The position numbers and the translations under genes are program-made. A stretch of DNA of 9,356 nucleotides from positions 1 through 9,356 of the forward strand of contig CAZCWX010000461.1 in assembly GCA_964502465.1 (NCBI GenBank), read 5' to 3'. The first letter of the stretch is position 1; each line of letters opens with the position of its first letter. Below are positions 1 through 6,680 of this stretch, one piece after another. The notes beneath the pieces are model-generated. The model did not search any database, was not told the origin of the DNA, and saw nothing but the letters and a program-made list of their open reading frames with translations. This DNA is from CAZCWX01 sp964502465 (lineage in GTDB: Bacteria > Desulfobacterota > Binatia > Bin18).

Positions 1-2
1 CC

Positions 3-470
3 ATCAGCGGTAATGGCGAGCGACCCGGTGCGTTTCCCGATGCGTAACAGAAAGGCACCAAGGGTGGCATTCACCAGCGCTGCCCCGAGGATCAAGAGAA
101 TGCCGAGGTTCAACTGCTCCAAAGCGGGCGGAGCGAAAAAGCCTGGTACTGCCTCCCAGAGGATCGCCACCGCTGCCAGGATAATCAACGCCCCTTCAAA
201 ACCGGCAGAAAAGGACTCAATCTTGCCGTGCCCGTACGGATGTGAACGGTCAGGTGGTCGCGCACTGACCGTGACACTGTAAAAGGCGAACCCACTGGCG
301 ACGACGTTGATAATCGACTCTAACGCATCAGAGAGAATGGCCGCCGAGCCAGTCAGGACAGCGGCACAAAACTTGACGATTAACAGGACGATGCCGACGA
401 CAACCGAGGTGAGAATGGCACGGCGGCGGGTTCTCAATTGATCGGTGGGGGGAACTGGGAAATCCACCAT
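3..470 (-). CDS. Cation diffusion facilitator (CDF) family metal transporter, C-terminus beyond the left edge
   Basis: Inner-membrane carrier expected to export divalent metal ions (Zn, Fe, Mn, Co or similar) in exchange for protons. The visible 156 residues start at the ATG at 468-470 and run off the left edge with no stop. After a basic N-terminus (RTRRR, residues 13-17) come hydrophobic helices at about 18-40, 45-67, 90-110 and 121-143. The family landmarks are SDALESIINV (47-56) in the second helix and HPYGHGKIES (78-87) in the following loop. The fragment ends at ITAD, where the fifth helix with the second half of the metal site should begin. The usual His/Asp-x3-Asp of helix 2 is not seen; Asp48, Glu51 and Asn55 occupy that region, so metal preference cannot be called. 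No good Shine-Dalgarno sequence precedes the ATG; AGGAA touches it directly. The upstream gap is full of octamer repeats. Family assignment is firm, substrate unknown. Confidence 0.88.
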   Translation of the reverse strand, partial: MVDFPVPPTDQLRTRRRAILTSVVVGIVLLIVKFCAAVLTGSAAILSDALESIINVVASGFAFYSVTVSARPPDRSHPYGHGKIESFSAGFEGALIILAAVAILWEAVPGFFAPPALEQLNLGILLILGAALVNATLGAFLLRIGKRTGSLAITAD

Positions 471-499
471 TTCCTATACAGGGAGGACAAGGGTTGGAA

Positions 500-645
500 T
501 GACGGGAAGAATGGGTGAATCGGAGAACCGGGGAAAAGGAGAATCGGAGAAGAAAAAAAGATTCGCGTTCTTCCCCGGTTCTTCCCATCACCGATTCTCT
601 GCTTCGTCTTTCCCCGATTCTCCCCCTCTCCGATTCCCCGGTTCC
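500..645. repeat. Converging array of degenerate 8-bp repeats (consensus about AGAATCGG)
   Basis: This fills most of the gap between the CDF gene and the amidohydrolase gene. Reading the plus strand in steps of eight from 508 gives AGAATGGG, TGAATCGG, AGAACCGG, GGAAAAGG, AGAATCGG and AGAAGAAA (508-555). Reading the minus strand from 645 down to 567 gives GGAACCGG, GGAATCGG, AGAGGGGG, AGAATCGG, GGAAAGAC, a 7-base unit, AGAATCGG, TGATGGGA, AGAACCGG and GGAAGAAC. The two arms therefore point at each other. One perfect 11-bp pairing (525-535 with 571-581) extends by about three more pairs with one wobble. The effect is a purine-rich left half and pyrimidine-rich right half on the plus strand. There is no supported coding frame here. 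Function is unknown; it could act as a transcript end for the amidohydrolase or simply be a mobile or slippage-born repeat. Confidence 0.85.
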
Positions 646-653
646 GCTCTTCA

Positions 654-1925
654 TCACGCTGCTTTTGCCCGGACTTTACTGGGAGAAAGCTGGCACTCGA
701 CAAACTGTCCGCCTTTCATAATGACATCAAGATGAGTCCGATCTTGTAACACCGTGATGTCTTTGGCCGGATTGCCATTAACCACGAGCAGATCGGCGAG
801 TTTCCCTGGCTCGATTGTGCCCAACTCGTCTTTCATGCCGAGCAGTTCAGCGCCGTTCCGGGTTGCCCAGGTAATGACTTCGAGCGGAGAAATACCGGGA
901 CCTTTGACGTAGGCTTCGAGTTCTTTGGGGTAGTCGCCGTGCGGCATGGGACCGATACCGAAATCATCGCCAACGACAAACTTGACGCCAGCAGCTTGGG
1001 CTTTTGGTACGATGTTGTACGAGTGTTCCAGCCCTCGTTCCATCTCCTCAACCCCAGCGAAATTGCTTTTGCCAGTGCGCCGCTTTTCCTCCACCATCAT
1101 CCAGGGGAAGTAGAGGCTCGGGGTGACAAAGGTCCCTTGTTTCACCATCAGTTCGATGCACTCATCATCCATCATGTCGCCATGGTCGATCACGTCCATC
1201 CCAGCCTTGAGTCCTGCCAGAATCCCTTTCTTCGAAATGATGTGCCCGCGAATTTTTTTGCCCCGTTCATGGGCAGCCTGAGTGGCGGCATCGATTTCCT
1301 CCTGACTCATCGTCATCACATCAGCCGACCAGTAGAGACCGTGTCCACCGGTGGGATAGAGTTTAATGATATCAACGCCGTTCTTAATCTCCTCCCGCAC
1401 CGCTTTGCGGAAGTCATCTGGTCCGTCGCAGATGCGTGCTAACCCGTCCATCTGCAGCTTCCAGAAATTGGGGTGACAATCGACAGAATCGCCAGTGGTC
1501 ACGAGATCACGACCACAGGCAAGAAAGTGCGGGCCAGAGATCATGCCAGCGTTAATCGCTTTCTTCAGGGTGACATCAATGTTGTGCATAGTACCGGCAC
1601 CGACAGCACCAGTGTAGCCACTGCGGAGCAGCAATTCGGCGTTTTTTGCTGCAATCAAGGTGAGGAATGTCGGTGGATGCTTCATGTCAATATCTTCCAT
1701 GCAGGATACATTGTCGTACGCCACATGGTAGTGACACATCACCATACCCGGCATGAGCGATTTGCCCCCGAGTTCATAGACAGTATCGTGAGCGGTTGGT
1801 TTGGGCACATTGCCGTTCGTGCCGACTGCGGTGATGCGCTTGCCTTCGACCACAACGGTCGTATGGGGTTTTGGTGAGTGGATGCCGTCGATCAGATTTG
1901 CGTCACGGAAAAAAATGCGTCCCAT
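654..1925 (-). CDS. Metal-dependent amidohydrolase, imidazolonepropionase/prolidase-like (COG1228 type)
   Basis: A 423-residue cytoplasmic hydrolase expected to cleave a C-N bond in a cyclic amide, amidine or peptide-like substrate using one or two metal ions. The TIM-barrel ligands are all visible: His65 and His67 in CHYHVAY (64-70), Lys188 in IIKLYPTGGHG as the likely carbamylated bridging lysine, His228 in RGHI, His248 in VIDHGD, and Asp321 in VVGDDFG. The N-terminal strands and the closing stretch LGTIEPGKLADLLVVNGNP (368-386) form the small composite beta-sandwich domain of the superfamily. Length is normal for the group and nothing looks broken. There is no signal peptide. The ATG is preceded by AAGGAGGG (minus strand, 1933-1940) at 7-nt spacing, so the start is secure. 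It follows the flavin monooxygenase on the same strand after 281 bp containing inverted repeats, so co-transcription is possible but not assured. The exact substrate is not readable. Confidence 0.92.
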   Translation of the reverse strand: MGRIFFRDANLIDGIHSPKPHTTVVVEGKRITAVGTNGNVPKPTAHDTVYELGGKSLMPGMVMCHYHVAYDNVSCMEDIDMKHPPTFLTLIAAKNAELLLRSGYTGAVGAGTMHNIDVTLKKAINAGMISGPHFLACGRDLVTTGDSVDCHPNFWKLQMDGLARICDGPDDFRKAVREEIKNGVDIIKLYPTGGHGLYWSADVMTMSQEEIDAATQAAHERGKKIRGHIISKKGILAGLKAGMDVIDHGDMMDDECIELMVKQGTFVTPSLYFPWMMVEEKRRTGKSNFAGVEEMERGLEHSYNIVPKAQAAGVKFVVGDDFGIGPMPHGDYPKELEAYVKGPGISPLEVITWATRNGAELLGMKDELGTIEPGKLADLLVVNGNPAKDITVLQDRTHLDVIMKGGQFVECQLSPSKVRAKAA

Positions 1926-2012
1926 AGGAAAACCCTCCTTCTGCTCGGTAATAGTTGAGTGACAGTCTCTTCGCCGGTCTTTTGCTCGTTATCAGCCACG
2001 CGGTCATAATTG

Positions 2013-2106
2013 TCAAGGGAAAGTTGAGGGATTGGCAATTGCGGCATGGGGATTGTCGCTCTCTGGATGCTGCAAGGGGAAAATCCTCTCTCAACCTCTC
2101 CCTTGA
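2013..2106. repeat. Imperfect inverted repeat around a weak 7-bp periodic stretch
   Basis: The left arm TCAAGGGAAAGTTGAGGGA (2013-2031) pairs imperfectly with the right arm at 2087-2106, whose reverse complement reads TCAAGGGAGAGGTTGAGAGA: one single-base gap and few mismatches. Between the arms, steps of seven from 2031 read AATTGGC-like words (ATTGGCA, ATTGCGG, CATGGGG, ATTGTCG when read from about 2031/2032), a weaker version of the heptamer arrays elsewhere in the window. It lies between the monooxygenase and the amidohydrolase and overlaps no supported gene. Function unknown. Confidence 0.55.
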
Positions 2107-2115
2107 GCAATTCTT

Positions 2116-2170
2116 GTGGTGCAGGCGTCCTCGCCTACCTGGCTCGGTGCAGGCCAGAGGCCCGCACCAC
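2116..2170. repeat. 55-bp inverted-repeat element with GTGGTGC termini
   Basis: The ends GTGGTGCAGGCGTC (2116-2129) and the reverse complement of 2157-2170 (GTGGTGCGGGCCTC) match at 12 of 14 positions. GGTGCAGGC also occurs twice in direct orientation (2118-2126 and 2146-2154), so several alternative hairpins are possible. The compact GC-rich palindromic form is like REP/MITE-type intergenic elements. It sits 37 bp past the stop codon of the monooxygenase gene. Read on the minus strand the hairpin is not followed by a T-run, so it is not a standard intrinsic terminator, but it could stabilise or attenuate the message between the two genes. Confidence 0.7.
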
Positions 2171-2206
2171 CCTATGAGAACGGTCAACTGGGTTATACCT
2201 GCTGGC

Positions 2207-3289
2207 TTAGAGATTGCGTAATGCTGGCATCACTTCTGCGGCAAAGCGGGACATTGCAGTGAGTACCTTCTCATGCGGCACCAGGCCTCCGGGATTGAAC
2301 CAGCAGATCAATTCGTTCATGCGTAGTTCTTTGTGTAATTCCTTAACCTTGGTAATACACTCCTGTGGAGAACCGAAAATGGCCATATTTTGCGTAATCT
2401 TCTCAAAGGTGACGTTTTCAACGTGTTTCTGCACGTCTTGCAGATAGCGGTATGATTCGTCGGTGTGCTGGGAAGAAGTCGAGACACCGGCACGCACCAT
2501 GGCCGAAACACTGTGAAAATAGTTCTCCAGGCTCGGCTCAACCTCACGCCGGACACCATCTAAGCTGTGTCCTGGATACAGGAAGAACATGGTAGATACA
2601 TCAGGAGCGGCGGGGGCATAGCTCGGAATAGTTGCGTCACTTTCGAGCCACGATTGGCGATAGCTGGCAACTTGTTCAAACATACGTGGGAGTGGGTTTG
2701 TCACCGAAGCGACGAACACCGGGTACCGGGCCTTGCCAGCAAATACGGCGGTGTCTGGACTATTCGCCGCGACACGGATTGGCGGATGCGGCTTCTGGAG
2801 CGGTTTCGGTACAACGCTGGTTTGTGGCACTTGATAATGTTGACCGGTGTATGAGAATGACTCGCTGGTCCACGCTGTTTTGATAATATCGAGCGCTTCC
2901 TCGAAACGGTCGCGGCTTTCCTCTCTCGAGACGTTAAAGCCGTTGAAGTGAACTGGAATCGCGCCTCTGCCAACCCCGAACTCTAACCGTCCATTACTCA
3001 GGATGTCCACAGTCGCTCCATCCTCAGCGCTGCGTAATGGATGCCACAGGGGGAGGAGATTGACGGCAATACCAAGACGGATGCGTTTCGTCTGTTGGGC
3101 AATAGCCGTGGCGACGATCAATGGGGATGACATAATCGAAAACGGTTTAAAAAAGTGTAGCTCTGCCAGCCAGGCGCAATCGAAGCCCAGCGTGTCGCCA
3201 TGCGCGACCTGTGCAATCGTTTCCTGGTAGCGCATCGGCTCAGACTGCGTATCCGCACACGGCATCTGATAAAAAAGACCAAATTTCAC
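2207..3289 (-). CDS. LLM class (bacterial luciferase-like) flavin-dependent oxidoreductase
   Basis: A 360-residue soluble TIM-barrel enzyme expected to use reduced FMN (or F420) to oxygenate or reduce an organic substrate. The diagnostic stretch DILSNGRLEFGVGRG (95-109) is intact. It is preceded by the family strand IRLGIAVNLLPLWHPLR (70-86). The conserved C-terminal turn is IFGSPQECITKVKEL (304-318). The N-terminal strand MKFGLFYQMP and the helix ending in GFDCAWLAELHF (35-46) are also typical. Length is ordinary and no signal peptide is present. The start codon is GTG (3287-3289), set by AAGGAGGG on the minus strand (3294-3301) only 4 nt upstream; the next Met, residue 9, would remove the first beta strand. 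It is divergent from the CMD-like gene and upstream of the amidohydrolase. The family cannot be narrowed to a substrate from sequence; FMN versus F420 use is undecided. Confidence 0.92.
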   Translation of the reverse strand: MKFGLFYQMPCADTQSEPMRYQETIAQVAHGDTLGFDCAWLAELHFFKPFSIMSSPLIVATAIAQQTKRIRLGIAVNLLPLWHPLRSAEDGATVDILSNGRLEFGVGRGAIPVHFNGFNVSREESRDRFEEALDIIKTAWTSESFSYTGQHYQVPQTSVVPKPLQKPHPPIRVAANSPDTAVFAGKARYPVFVASVTNPLPRMFEQVASYRQSWLESDATIPSYAPAAPDVSTMFFLYPGHSLDGVRREVEPSLENYFHSVSAMVRAGVSTSSQHTDESYRYLQDVQKHVENVTFEKITQNMAIFGSPQECITKVKELHKELRMNELICWFNPGGLVPHEKVLTAMSRFAAEVMPALRNL

Positions 3290-3387
3290 AGAACCCTCCT
3301 TGTCGGTCCTGGCCCTATCACTCAGCGCGTTTCGATCTCACGCTCACACCAGTAACCGCTGTCTTTCTTGAACATGTCGAGGGACTC

Positions 3388-3420
3388 CCTGTCAAGTCTC
3401 ACGCGCTTGCCTCTGACAGG
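3388..3420. promoter_or_regulatory. Perfect 7-bp inverted repeat in the divergent intergenic region, possible operator
   Basis: CCTGTCA (3388-3394) and TGACAGG (3414-3420) are exact inverted copies separated by 19 bp, so about 26 bp centre to centre, between the divergent monooxygenase and CMD-like genes. The left half overlaps a perfect minus-strand TTGACA (3390-3395) that could be a -35 box for the monooxygenase, and it adjoins the small palindrome AGGGACTCCCT (3380-3390). A bound regulator here could block that promoter. No regulator gene is in the window. The -10 partner (about TTCAAG at 3367-3372) is poor, so the promoter call is weak. Confidence 0.35.
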
Positions 3421-3455
3421 ATCGTATCCGGGATTTTATCTGGGACGAAGGAAGG

Positions 3456-3484
3456 TTGTGCAGACGTATTGACTTGGGTATAGT
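3456..3484 (+). promoter_or_regulatory. Candidate sigma70-type promoter for the CMD-like gene
   Basis: TTGTGC (3456-3461) and TATAGT (3479-3484) are separated by 17 bp. The -10 box matches TATAAT at five of six positions, the -35 at only three of six. It would give an untranslated leader of roughly 30 nt before the ATG at 3525. This is the best-spaced pair seen upstream of the right-hand gene block, but such matches occur by chance. Confidence 0.3.
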
Positions 3485-3524
3485 CCCGGAGCCGGGCAGA
3501 ACGCCAATAAAAGGAGGGGTCATC

Positions 3525-3902
3525 ATGGCGAACAATACGGATTATGAACGTGGGATCGAGATGCGCAAAAAGCTGAGTGGCAAGCGCTTTGGCAAAGCCA
3601 GCAGTGCGCTGGCGGAGCTGGCACCAGATCTGGAAGAGATGCTAAACGAAGTGGTCTTTGGTCGCGTGTGGACCCGCCCCGGGTTGGCACTGAAAATGCG
3701 CAGCGTGGCCACCATCGCTGCACTGACCGCGTTGCAGCGGCTGCCACAACTCAAGACCCACATTGCCAATGGTCTCAACGCCGGTCTTACCAAACAGGAG
3801 ATCATTGAGATCCTGATTCACATGGCCTTTTACGCCGGGGTGCCGACAGCAGTGAATGCCTTTCAACTGGCGAAGGAAGTGTTCGAGGAGGAAGGCGTGT
3901 AG
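3525..3902 (+). CDS. Carboxymuconolactone decarboxylase (CMD) family protein, PcaC-like
   Basis: A 125-residue all-helical protein of the AhpD/CMD superfamily, close in size to PcaC, which decarboxylates 4-carboxymuconolactone in the protocatechuate branch of the beta-ketoadipate pathway. Family features: FGRVWTRPGLALKMRSVATI (45-64) and the signature HMAFYAGVPTAVNAFQLA (99-116). There is no CxxC pair, so it belongs with the decarboxylase-like members and not with the AhpD peroxidase partners. The start is set by a strong AAGGAGGGG (3511-3519) 5 nt before the ATG; an upstream extension of the frame has no such site. It opens the plus-strand block, diverges from the flavin monooxygenase, and is followed by an anion carrier, a neighbourhood that would suit breakdown of an organic acid. 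Because no other beta-ketoadipate genes are visible, calling it pcaC would be too specific. Confidence 0.9.
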   Translation: MANNTDYERGIEMRKKLSGKRFGKASSALAELAPDLEEMLNEVVFGRVWTRPGLALKMRSVATIAALTALQRLPQLKTHIANGLNAGLTKQEIIEILIHMAFYAGVPTAVNAFQLAKEVFEEEGV

Positions 3903-3910
3903 GGTTGCTA

Positions 3911-4063
3911 AGCAGTCAGCAGTCAGCAATCAGCGGTCAACTCTATACGGAAGGCTACCGGCCTCAGGCTATAGGCTTTAGGGGTCCTTCCCTGCAACCT
4001 TTGGCCTACAGCCTCAAGCCTGCCCTCTTTTCGCTGAAAGCTGATCGCTGAGAGCTAATAGCT
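3911..4063. repeat. Nested palindrome built of converging 7-bp repeat arrays (AGCNNTC outside, AGGCTNN inside)
   Basis: This occupies nearly all of the 182-bp gap between the CMD-like gene and the MFS gene. Plus-strand outer units are AGCAGTC, AGCAGTC, AGCAATC and AGCGGTC (3911-3938). Inner units are AGGCTAC, CGGCCTC, AGGCTAT and AGGCTTT (3952-3979). On the minus strand, inner units AGGCTTG, AGGCTGT, AGGCCAA and AGGTTGC lie at 4021 down to 3994, and outer units AGCTATT, AGCTCTC, AGCGATC, AGCTTTC and AGCGAAA lie at 4063 down to 4029. Each word is thus paired with its own inverted array, outer with outer and inner with inner, giving a cruciform-capable element of about 153 bp. It ends 21 bp before the MFS start. 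No open frame of merit lies inside. Origin and role are unknown. Confidence 0.88.
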
Positions 4064-4084
4064 CGTCAGAAAAAAGGGGGAAGC

Positions 4085-5395
4085 ATGGCTTGGCCCGTGC
4101 GTTACAAGGTTGTCGGGCTGCTCATGTTGAGCACCATCATCAACTACATCGACCGCGTCAATATTTCAGTGGCCGCGCCAGACATTATGCGTGAGACCGG
4201 ATGGGACAAGGCCGAGTTTGGTATTGTCTTGTCGGCATTTCTGGTTGGCTACGCCTTATTCCAATTTCCTGGAGGCGTGATTGCCGATCGCTGGAGCGCG
4301 CGCAAAGTGCTGGGGTTGTCATGCCTGGGCTTTTCGTTTTTCACTGCGCTGACGCCCCTCGGTGAAGCCGGATTTGCCTACATGCTCCTCTTGCGTTTTC
4401 TCGTGGGCGTGTGTGAGTCAATCAGCCTGCCGGCACTGGCATCGTTTAACGCGCGTTGGGTACCTCGCAATGAATATGGACGGGCACAGATGGTGAGCAT
4501 TTCGGGAACGTCGATTGGGCAGATGCTTGCCTATCCAACAACCACGATGATTATCGAAGCCTTCTCTTGGCCGATGGTATTCTATTTTAATGCTGCGATA
4601 GGCTTTCTGTGGCTGGCAGCCTGGTTTTTGTTCACAACCGATACTCCACGTGAACATCCCAGAATCAGTCCAGAGGAACTCCGCCATATCGAAGAACAGC
4701 GACTCCCCTCTGCTACAAAGCAGACACTGTCATTCTGGTCGATCATCACCGCACCGGCGGTGTTGTTTCTGTGCCTGACCTACATGTTGTATGCGTTTAT
4801 CGCCTGGATTTTTATTCTCTGGTTTCCTACCTACTTGGTGGAGGAACGGGGATTTTCACGCCTGGAAATGGGCATGGTGGGCATGCTGCCGACCTTTGGC
4901 AGCTTTCTTGGTATGATTACCGGTGGAACCATATCAGACTGGTTGCTCCGTCGTGGCTTTAGCGCGCGGGCTGCACGAGCGCGCTTCCCTGGTCTCTGTG
5001 TGGGAGTAGCAATGCCCCTCCTGCTTAGTGCCGTACTTGTCCCTTCGGCAACAGCGTCCATCACATTGTTTGTCTTGTTCTATTTTGTTTTTTCCCTTGC
5101 CGTGGCTGGGTATTGGACGATGCCGCTGGAACTCGCCCCACGAGCAGTTGGGGCGGTTGGGGGAGTGATGAACACGTCTGGGAATTTTGCCGGGATTTTC
5201 GGTCCGACGGTCGCCGGTTTGATCATCTCGCAGACTGGCAATTGGGTCATGCTCTTTTATGTCGCTGCGGTGTGTGGAGTCATCAGTAGTGTGATTTTTA
5301 CCTTTTTCGTGCGCACTGATCCTATTGAGATCGCAGGGCCCACTTCAGTCCCTGGGGAAGAGAAGCTTGAGATGAGAATAGGAGCAGGGCATTAA
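4085..5395 (+). CDS. MFS transporter, anion:cation symporter (ACS)-like family
   Basis: A 436-residue inner-membrane carrier with about 12 transmembrane helices, expected to import an organic anion (sugar acid, aromatic acid or similar) with protons. ACS-type landmarks: NYIDRVNISVAAPDI (20-34) at the end of helix 1; the MFS loop signature GGVIADRWSARKV (63-75) between helices 2 and 3; LRFLVGVCESISLPA (103-117) in helix 4; FPTYLVEERGFS (247-258) at the start of the second half; and GAVGGVMNTSGNFAG (356-370) in the late helices. A central cytoplasmic loop at about 185-217 is rich in charged residues, as usual. The start has a purine-rich AAAAAAGGGGGAAG just upstream (4070-4083). The next gene begins 60 bp after the stop, so co-transcription with the acyltransferase is likely. 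Substrate is not deducible; a link to the CMD-like and monooxygenase genes is an inference. Confidence 0.92.
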   Translation: MAWPVRYKVVGLLMLSTIINYIDRVNISVAAPDIMRETGWDKAEFGIVLSAFLVGYALFQFPGGVIADRWSARKVLGLSCLGFSFFTALTPLGEAGFAYMLLLRFLVGVCESISLPALASFNARWVPRNEYGRAQMVSISGTSIGQMLAYPTTTMIIEAFSWPMVFYFNAAIGFLWLAAWFLFTTDTPREHPRISPEELRHIEEQRLPSATKQTLSFWSIITAPAVLFLCLTYMLYAFIAWIFILWFPTYLVEERGFSRLEMGMVGMLPTFGSFLGMITGGTISDWLLRRGFSARAARARFPGLCVGVAMPLLLSAVLVPSATASITLFVLFYFVFSLAVAGYWTMPLELAPRAVGAVGGVMNTSGNFAGIFGPTVAGLIISQTGNWVMLFYVAAVCGVISSVIFTFFVRTDPIEIAGPTSVPGEEKLEMRIGAGH

Positions 5396-5455
5396 CCCTA
5401 CTCCATCTTGACAATATCAAACGGAGACGGGCAGGGTAGGTGGAAAGGAGAGCGC

Positions 5456-6670
5456 ATGGCGAATACTGCCTCCGTTGCTCCCATGGGCATTCGACTCACC
5501 TGGCTCGATGGCATGAAGGGGATTGCGATCCTCTGGATTGTCTTTTTTCACTTCTTTGAACGATATGCAAAAAACCGATATCCATGGCCTTTGGACTCCG
5601 GCTATTTTTCTGCTTTCTTCTCGCAATGTGCACCAACCTCTCTGATCGATACGGTCAGCTGTGCTGTAGAAAGTTGCTTTGCGGCAGTTGCACTGGTTGG
5701 GTTTCATGCAGTCGCAGTGTTCCTGGTGTTGAGTGGGGTTGGCCTGACCTATGCCCTCGCCAAGACGGGAAACCCAGAGGATGGCTGGGCAGGGTGGTAT
5801 CGTGGGCGGTTGCTGCGATTGTTCCCGATGTATTGGCTGGCCCACCTTCTCTACCTCATCTCGCCGTTTGTTGCACGGTACGAGCCGATCGATTATCGAT
5901 TCATCCTGAGCTTCCTGGGCGATCGCGTCTATCCAGTCGAAACGATCTTTTATTACCTCAATCCTGCCTGGTGGTATTTCGGCCTCTTGCTGGAACTGTA
6001 TCTTGTCTTCCCTCTGTTGTTCCGTCTGCTGCAGCGCCTCGGTCCGACCTGGTTTTTGATCCTCTGTGGCTTCATCACGTTGATGAGTCGCTACCTGTTG
6101 CTCGTTGTGATCCCCGTAAGCGGGTACTATGTCCAGGGCGCGTTCTTTGGGGCGCGACTGTGGGAATTTGCGTTGGGGATGGTCATTGGCCTTCTCTATC
6201 GCCGCCATCCAGCTATGGTTGAGCAACAGCTATTTTCTGGATCGACGCTGCTCGCTGGGGCAGTGCTCTACACCATCGGATTGTACAGCTATGAAACATT
6301 ACTTTTCTATACAATGACCGATGCCCTTATTGGCACAGGACTCTTTGTCATTCTTGCGCACCTGGCGAAGTGGAGCGACAGACTTCCGCGAGTAGAAACC
6401 GTGGTGGCTTACGTTGGGGCATACTCGTATGGATTATATCTGCTGCACCAACCCTATGTCATCTACTTTGGTGACCGGATGAGGGGCTTGAGCTTGCCAG
6501 TGTTTGTCGTTCTGGCATGTGGGATTATTACTGTCATCACACTGTGTACGATTCCGTTGGAGCGATATGTGAACCAACTCACAAACCACTATCAGACCGG
6601 AAAAAAGAAAGCGCAGCTAGCAGTGGCCGGCTATCAACCGCAACCCGAGAAAATGCAGAGCAAAGTCTAA
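5456..6670 (+). CDS. Acyltransferase-3 (AT3) family membrane acyltransferase
   Basis: A 404-residue polytopic membrane protein with about ten hydrophobic helices that should transfer an acyl group (often acetyl) from the cytoplasmic side to a sugar, lipid or other surface-linked molecule. Family marks: RLTWLDGMKGIAILWIVFFH (13-32), ending in the conserved His32; VAVFLVLSGVGLTYAL (86-101); the basic cluster WYRGRLLRLFPMYW (114-127); NPAWWYFGLLLELYLVFPLL (169-188); and YSYGLYLLHQP (323-333). The C-terminal tail from about 380 is hydrophilic and lysine-rich. The frame is open further upstream to a TTG at 5408, but the ATG at 5456 has AAAGGAG (5444-5450) at 5-nt spacing and puts the LDG motif at the usual distance from the N-terminus. 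The neighbour downstream is an M20 deacylase. Acceptor unknown; no other surface-polysaccharide genes are near. Confidence 0.92.
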   Translation: MANTASVAPMGIRLTWLDGMKGIAILWIVFFHFFERYAKNRYPWPLDSGYFSAFFSQCAPTSLIDTVSCAVESCFAAVALVGFHAVAVFLVLSGVGLTYALAKTGNPEDGWAGWYRGRLLRLFPMYWLAHLLYLISPFVARYEPIDYRFILSFLGDRVYPVETIFYYLNPAWWYFGLLLELYLVFPLLFRLLQRLGPTWFLILCGFITLMSRYLLLVVIPVSGYYVQGAFFGARLWEFALGMVIGLLYRRHPAMVEQQLFSGSTLLAGAVLYTIGLYSYETLLFYTMTDALIGTGLFVILAHLAKWSDRLPRVETVVAYVGAYSYGLYLLHQPYVIYFGDRMRGLSLPVFVVLACGIITVITLCTIPLERYVNQLTNHYQTGKKKAQLAVAGYQPQPEKMQSKV

Positions 6671-6680
6671 ACAGTTCATG

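Noticed and set aside
445..735. Short frames on both strands over the octamer array
   Set aside because: Their translations are repeats of Arg/Glu/Gly or Ser/Pro/Phe produced by the 8-bp periodicity, and several run into the amidohydrolase gene out of frame.
3456..3524. N-terminal extension of the CMD-like protein from an upstream TTG
   Set aside because: The strong AAGGAGGGG at 3511-3519 fits the ATG at 3525, and the extra residues do not belong to the family fold.
3911..4063. CRISPR-like array
   Set aside because: Units are 7 bp, degenerate, directly abutting and present in both orientations. There are no 25-40 bp conserved repeats with unique spacers.
5408..5436. TTGACA at 5408-5413 as a promoter for the acyltransferase
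   Set aside because: The -35 match is exact but no acceptable -10 box lies 16-18 bp downstream, and the gene is close enough to the MFS gene to share its transcript.
5584..6222. 212-residue plus-strand frame inside the acyltransferase
   Set aside because: Out of frame with the AT3 motifs, no ribosome site, and a Cys/Ser/Pro-rich translation typical of a shadow frame.
5417..6226. 269-residue minus-strand frame opposite the acyltransferase
   Set aside because: Low-complexity hydrophilic translation with no motif, fully antisense to a well-supported membrane protein.
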